In this document: positions 6,686 through 9,293 of the stretch, one piece after another
How the letters are laid out: each line of letters begins with the position of its first letter
Position numbering within the stretch: the first letter of the stretch is position 1
The notes under the pieces: generated by a model
Told to the model about the DNA's origin: nothing
Database searches by the model: none
The model's input: the letters and a program-made list of their open reading frames with translations, nothing else
Position numbers and translations under genes: made by a program
DNA from: a bacterium
GTDB taxonomy: Bacteria > Chloroflexota > Dormibacteria > UBA8260 > Bog-877
Assembly: GCA_021791345.1 (NCBI GenBank)
Contig: JAJYWT010000028.1
Span: 1 to 9,293 of the forward strand
DNA length: 9,293 nucleotides
Reading direction: 5' to 3'

Positions 6686-7449
6686 GCTGGTTGGGTGGCG
6701 TCGGAGACGATTTGGCCATCGCGGACCCGCACCTTGCGCCTCGCCCTCCGCGCCACGTCCGCGTCGTGGGTGATCAGTACCACCGTCCGTCCCGCGTCGT
6801 GGACTGAGTCAAAGATCGAGAGCAGGCTATCGGCCTGATCCGAGGCCAGGTTACCGGTGGGCTCGTCCGCCAGCAGGATGTCAGGATCTGTCACCAACGC
6901 ACGCGCGATGGCCACACGCTGCTGCTGGCCTCCCGATAGCTGGGTTGGTTTATGGTCCCTGCGGTCCGCCAGGCCCACACTCGCCAGGGCCTGCTCAGCA
7001 AGCTCTTTCCGCACCGCTCGCGGGTGGATCCCGCCGTAGATCAGCGGCAACTCCACGTTGCGCGACGCCGAGATCCGCGGAAGGAGATGGAACTGTTGAA
7101 AGACAAAGCCGACTCTGCGGTTGCGTACCTCCGCCAGCGCGGCTTCGGTCAATTGGGACACGTCGGTGCCGCCGAGCCGGTAGCTGCCGGAGGTGGGAAC
7201 ATCGAGACACCCGAGGATGTGCATCAGGGTGGACTTGCCCGAGCCCGACTGTCCCATGATGGCCAAGTATTCGCCGCGCTGGACTACCAGATCGACTGAA
7301 CGCAGGGCGTCGACTCGGGCCGCTCCTGAGCCGTATGACTTGGACACGGATGCGAGTTCCAGCAGCGGGGCCGCCGTGCGGGAGGCTCCAACTGAGAGCG
7401 AGTCCGAGTCGCCCGTCCCGGCCGCCGGCTTTCGCCTGCGGCCGATCAC
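6682..7449 (-). CDS. MacB/LolD-type ABC transporter ATP-binding protein
   Basis: A 255-residue ATPase with every nucleotide-binding motif intact: Walker [10 protein letters not shown] (66-74), Q-loop [10 protein letters not shown] (116-124), signature LSGGQ (171-175), Walker B ILLADE (191-196) and H-loop H228 in LITHD. The wording ([33 protein letters not shown]) is that of the MacB/LolD/FtsE subgroup, which powers FtsX-fold permeases. About 28 residues precede the usual start of the domain and look disordered. The start is GTG 7449, overlapping the upstream stop as GTGA and preceded at 6 bases by GGAGG (7460-7456). It should dimerise and drive the permease encoded next. Confidence 0.95.
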   Translation of the reverse strand: MIGRRRKPAAGTGDSDSLSVGASRTAAPLLELASVSKSYGSGAARVDALRSVDLVVQRGEYLAIMGQSGSGKSTLMHILGCLDVPTSGSYRLGGTDVSQLTEAALAEVRNRRVGFVFQQFHLLPRISASRNVELPLIYGGIHPRAVRKELAEQALASVGLADRRDHKPTQLSGGQQQRVAIARALVTDPDILLADEPTGNLASDQADSLLSIFDSVHDAGRTVVLITHDADVARRARRKVRVRDGQIVSDATQPA

Positions 7450-8615
7450 GGTATTCCTCCACCTCCACCCCCCTTGCCACCGCGGTGGGCCTTGCCGCCC
7501 CCGCCCAGCCCCCGGCGTCCGAGAAGGCCGGTGGCACCGGCGGGCAGGGGCTTGTTGATCTGGGCCAGGACCACCCGGTCGCCGACCGCCAGCCCCGACG
7601 TCACCTGGGCCAGGACAGCGTCGGTCGCGCCTATCTTGACCGTCTGCTTGACGGCGCGGCCAGCCTTGACCACGAGCACGTACGTCACCCGAGATCCGCT
7701 GCCGTGGATGCTGCTGGCGGGCACCGTGAGGACGTGGGCGACTCGTTGCACGACTATCGCGGCCTCCGCGTCCGCTCCCGCGAACAGGCCGGGGGGACTC
7801 CCGGTCAAGGTTATGACGACCGGAAACGCAGGAACTCCCTGGACGATAGTGGCCAGCGGCGTGATCGCTGTGACCGTGCCCGGCAAAGGCTGCGTCTGGC
7901 CGGCCGGGGTAACCACCGCTGGCTGGCCCACGTGCACCTGCGCGACCTGGGCGTCGCTGACACTGGCGGCGACCTCAAACGCACCCAAGCCGTCGATCAC
8001 TATGTCCGGGGTATTGGCCGCTGCCCGGACGCTGCTGGCACCGTCGGGCTGCCCGGCAGTGATGTTGATCTGGGCCACCACCCCAGCCGCCGGAGCCGTG
8101 AGATGGGTGGAGTTGACTGCAGTCTGGGCGCTGGTCACCGCGGCCTGGGCGATGCTGACCTCAGCCTGATCTATCGTGATCTGGGCCGGGGGGGACGACG
8201 ATCCCTCGGCGAGCGTGAGCTTGGCCTGGGCGATGGTCAGATTCGCCTCGGCCTGGGTCAACTGGGCCTGTAGCGTGGCGGGGTCGAGGGTGGCCAGCAG
8301 CTGGCCTGGGCTCACCGTCTGACCCGGTGCCACGTTGACCGTGGCCACCACGCCGGGAGCTGGGAAGCTCAGATTCCAGGTCTGCGCAGGCTGGAGCGTG
8401 CCTGCCACCACGACGGTGTCCGTGACCGTGCCGTAGCGGGCGGCGGCCGTCACGAAGGGATCCGAGGCGGGCCGGGTGCGCGCGTAGACCACTCCACCGG
8501 CGCCCAGGAGGACTGCCAGTCCCACCAGGAGCCAGCGACGCCTGTACCGCCACGGCCGCAGGCCTCCGGCCACCCGAGCGGATACAGCCGGACCTTCAGG
8601 GCTCGATGCTGACAC
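7446..8615 (-). CDS. HlyD/MacA-type membrane-fusion (adaptor) protein
   Basis: A 389-residue adaptor. A short basic N-terminus precedes one TM (about 28-44). Two lipoyl half-domains (about 78-112, with the FPAPGVVATVNVAPGQTV core, and about 172-190, LTAPAAGVVAQINITAGQ) flank a short alpha-hairpin (about 112-170, QAEANLTIAQAKL). A beta-barrel (about 210-290) and membrane-proximal domain follow. The hairpin is short compared with TolC-docking MacA, as expected for a cell without a TolC partner. The last 25 residues are Gly-rich with Lys, Arg and His ([19 protein letters not shown]). It is first in the four-gene operon and would gate or cap the permease outside the membrane. GTG 8615 is the only plausible start, since TGA lies in frame seven codons upstream; a weak GGGTGG lies about 10 bases before it. 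Confidence 0.9.
   Translation of the reverse strand: MSASSPEGPAVSARVAGGLRPWRYRRRWLLVGLAVLLGAGGVVYARTRPASDPFVTAAARYGTVTDTVVVAGTLQPAQTWNLSFPAPGVVATVNVAPGQTVSPGQLLATLDPATLQAQLTQAEANLTIAQAKLTLAEGSSSPPAQITIDQAEVSIAQAAVTSAQTAVNSTHLTAPAAGVVAQINITAGQPDGASSVRAAANTPDIVIDGLGAFEVAASVSDAQVAQVHVGQPAVVTPAGQTQPLPGTVTAITPLATIVQGVPAFPVVITLTGSPPGLFAGADAEAAIVVQRVAHVLTVPASSIHGSGSRVTYVLVVKAGRAVKQTVKIGATDAVLAQVTSGLAVGDRVVLAQINKPLPAGATGLLGRRGLGGGGKAHRGGKGGGGGGIP
7456..7460 (-). promoter_or_regulatory. Ribosome binding site of the ABC ATPase, inside the poly-Gly codons
   Basis: The minus strand reads GGAGG, 6 bases before the ATPase GTG (7449). These bases are also the Gly codons of the adaptor's C-terminal tail (GGA GGA), so the tail and the translation signal overlap. 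Confidence 0.7.
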
Positions 8616-8736
8616 GGCTACCCGACCACCCGCTCATCGGGATCGCGCAGCGCGTTCCCGCCATCCGTGCCCAGGAATAGCGGCCGTCCTTTCATCACCA
8701 ACAGGATCGCCAGGCCGGCGGCGCCATGCCTTAAAC

Positions 8737-8751
8737 CAGACTGAATGTCTG
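8737..8751. promoter_or_regulatory. Small dyad upstream of the export operon
   Basis: CAGAC (8737-8741), 5-base centre, GTCTG (8747-8751). It is 122 bases upstream of the adaptor start, a reasonable place for an operator, but arms this short can arise by chance. Confidence 0.2.
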
Positions 8752-8967
8752 TGGTCACGACGGTAGGGACCGCGCGAGCGCCCACTCCGCAGCTTAGCTG
8801 GAGATAAAGCCTGGAGCTCCACGGCCTGGTGCGCTCTCCTCCTGTGGTCCGCTAGTGCTGGGTGGAGAGGCATCACGAAGAGTGGTGGCGCCTGCTCACG
8901 CTTCACACCTCAACGGTCCTTGGCCCCCAGATAGGGTGGCCCAACGGGGAGCGCTTGTTCGAGGACC

Positions 8968-9005
8968 GGTGAATGCGCCTACACCTTTCTTTCGCCTCAT
9001 TCACC
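8968..9005. promoter_or_regulatory. Inverted repeat upstream of the plus-strand ABC ATPase
   Basis: Perfect 8-bp arms GGTGAATG (8968-8975) and CATTCACC (8998-9005) are separated by 22 pyrimidine-rich bases. It is followed by a perfect 10-bp palindrome CGATTAATCG at 9019-9028. Either may be a regulator site in the promoter of the ABC ATPase gene at 9137. Confidence 0.35.
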
Positions 9006-9078
9006 AATCCTTATCTCCCGATTAATCGTGTGGACCTAGCCTCTCTCTGGGGTGACTGGCATCCCGGGTACGACATCT

Positions 9079-9101
9079 CGGCCTGGCTAGTCGGCAGGCC
9101 G
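9079..9101 (+). promoter_or_regulatory. Stem-loop in the leader of the ABC ATPase
   Basis: CGGCCTG (9079-9085), 9-base loop, CAGGCCG (9095-9101): a perfect 7-bp GC-rich stem ending 35 bases before the start codon. GTGACTGG also occurs twice nearby (9052-9059 and 9101-9108). No T-run follows, and the layout fits no riboswitch class I recognise. It could be an RNA leader element or an operator. Confidence 0.35.
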
Positions 9102-9136
9102 TGACTGGGCAGACCGCAAGCCAAGGGAGTGCAGCG

Positions 9137-9293
9137 ATGGTGATGGTCCGGCTGGAAGCGGTGAGCAAGAGTTTCGCCAACCGCTACGCGGTGGAGGGCG
9201 TGTCGCTGGAAATAGGCGATGGCGAGTTCTTCACCATGGTCGGTCCGTCAGGCTGTGGCAAGACGACGCTGCTGCGCATGCTGGCCGGCCTGG
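9137..9293 (+). CDS. ABC importer-type ATP-binding protein, N-terminal part
   Basis: The first 52 residues of an ATPase, cut by the window end. It opens [13 protein letters not shown] and reaches a complete Walker [10 protein letters not shown] (36-44), followed by LLRMLAGL. The run [23 protein letters not shown] is typical of the MalK/UgpC/MsiK and PotA group, which powers uptake of sugars, glycerol phosphate or polyamines; the substrate cannot be told from this part. ATG 9137 is chosen because AAGGGAG (9123-9129) is 7 bases upstream; the next ATG (9143) would be 13 bases away. It is transcribed away from the export operon and is a different ABC subgroup from the ATPase at 6682. Confidence 0.9.
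   Translation, partial: MVMVRLEAVSKSFANRYAVEGVSLEIGDGEFFTMVGPSGCGKTTLLRMLAGL

Larger units (their letters stand above)
8616..9136. other. Divergent intergenic region with several dyads
   Basis: This 521-base gap separates the minus-strand export operon from the plus-strand ABC ATPase and must hold both promoters. I find no strong sigma-70-type promoter by eye. The stretch about 8975-9030 is the least GC-rich and is the best place for the plus-strand promoter; one weak pair is TTCACC (9000-9005) with TAATCG (9023-9028). Inverted repeats are at 8737-8751, 8968-9005, 9019-9028 and 9079-9101. A 90-codon minus-strand frame (8906-8634) is rich in Arg and rare codons and is not called. Confidence 0.6.

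Noticed and set aside
8596..8637. A 13-codon upstream frame (ATG 8637) overlapping the adaptor start out of frame
   Set aside because: It could be a regulatory leader peptide, but it has no ribosome binding site and frames this short are common in GC-rich DNA.
8634..8906. A 90-codon minus-strand frame ending 19 bases upstream of the adaptor gene
   Set aside because: Arg-rich, with CTA, TTA and AGG/AGA codons unlike its neighbours, GTG start with the GAGGT directly abutting it, and no recognisable motif. It looks like chance open frame in a promoter region.

Overview
The window is G+C-rich (roughly two thirds by eye). Its start codons are mixed ATG, GTG and TTG, its genes overlap by ATGA or GTGA, and it encodes a Cys-containing lipoprotein of a type I associate with actinobacteria. 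It most likely comes from an actinobacterium, possibly an environmental lineage; this is inferred from style, with no rRNA or other marker present.

Layout, left to right. (1) Positions 1-1518 carry one end of an IS21-family insertion sequence on the minus strand: the first codons of istB, a complete istA, two stem-loops in the istA leader, and a terminus with two tandem transposase-binding-type repeats. (2) Positions 1610-4507, minus strand, hold a two-gene operon: a MarR-family regulator followed after a few bases by a 12-TM MMPL/RND-family exporter. A short AT-rich dyad lies on the marR start. (3) Positions 4508-4898 are non-coding and contain a 16-bp dyad. (4) Positions 4899-8615, minus strand, hold a tightly coupled four-gene operon: HlyD/MacA-type membrane-fusion protein, MacB/LolD-type ABC ATPase, MacB/FtsX-type permease, and a small lipoprotein made of two almost identical 42-residue repeats. 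Every junction is a 4-base start/stop overlap, if the lipoprotein reading frame is taken from its first GTG. (5) Positions 8616-9136 are a divergent intergenic region with several dyads. (6) From 9137 on the plus strand begins the N-terminus of an ABC importer-type ATPase (MalK/UgpC/PotA style), cut by the window end.

Together this is an export cassette: a MacAB-like ABC pump with a dedicated lipoprotein, followed on the same strand by a MarR-controlled MMPL pump, with an IS21 element inserted just beyond it. The pump proteins are familiar families. The least explained part is the duplicated lipoprotein (4899-5356) as the fourth member of the ABC operon.
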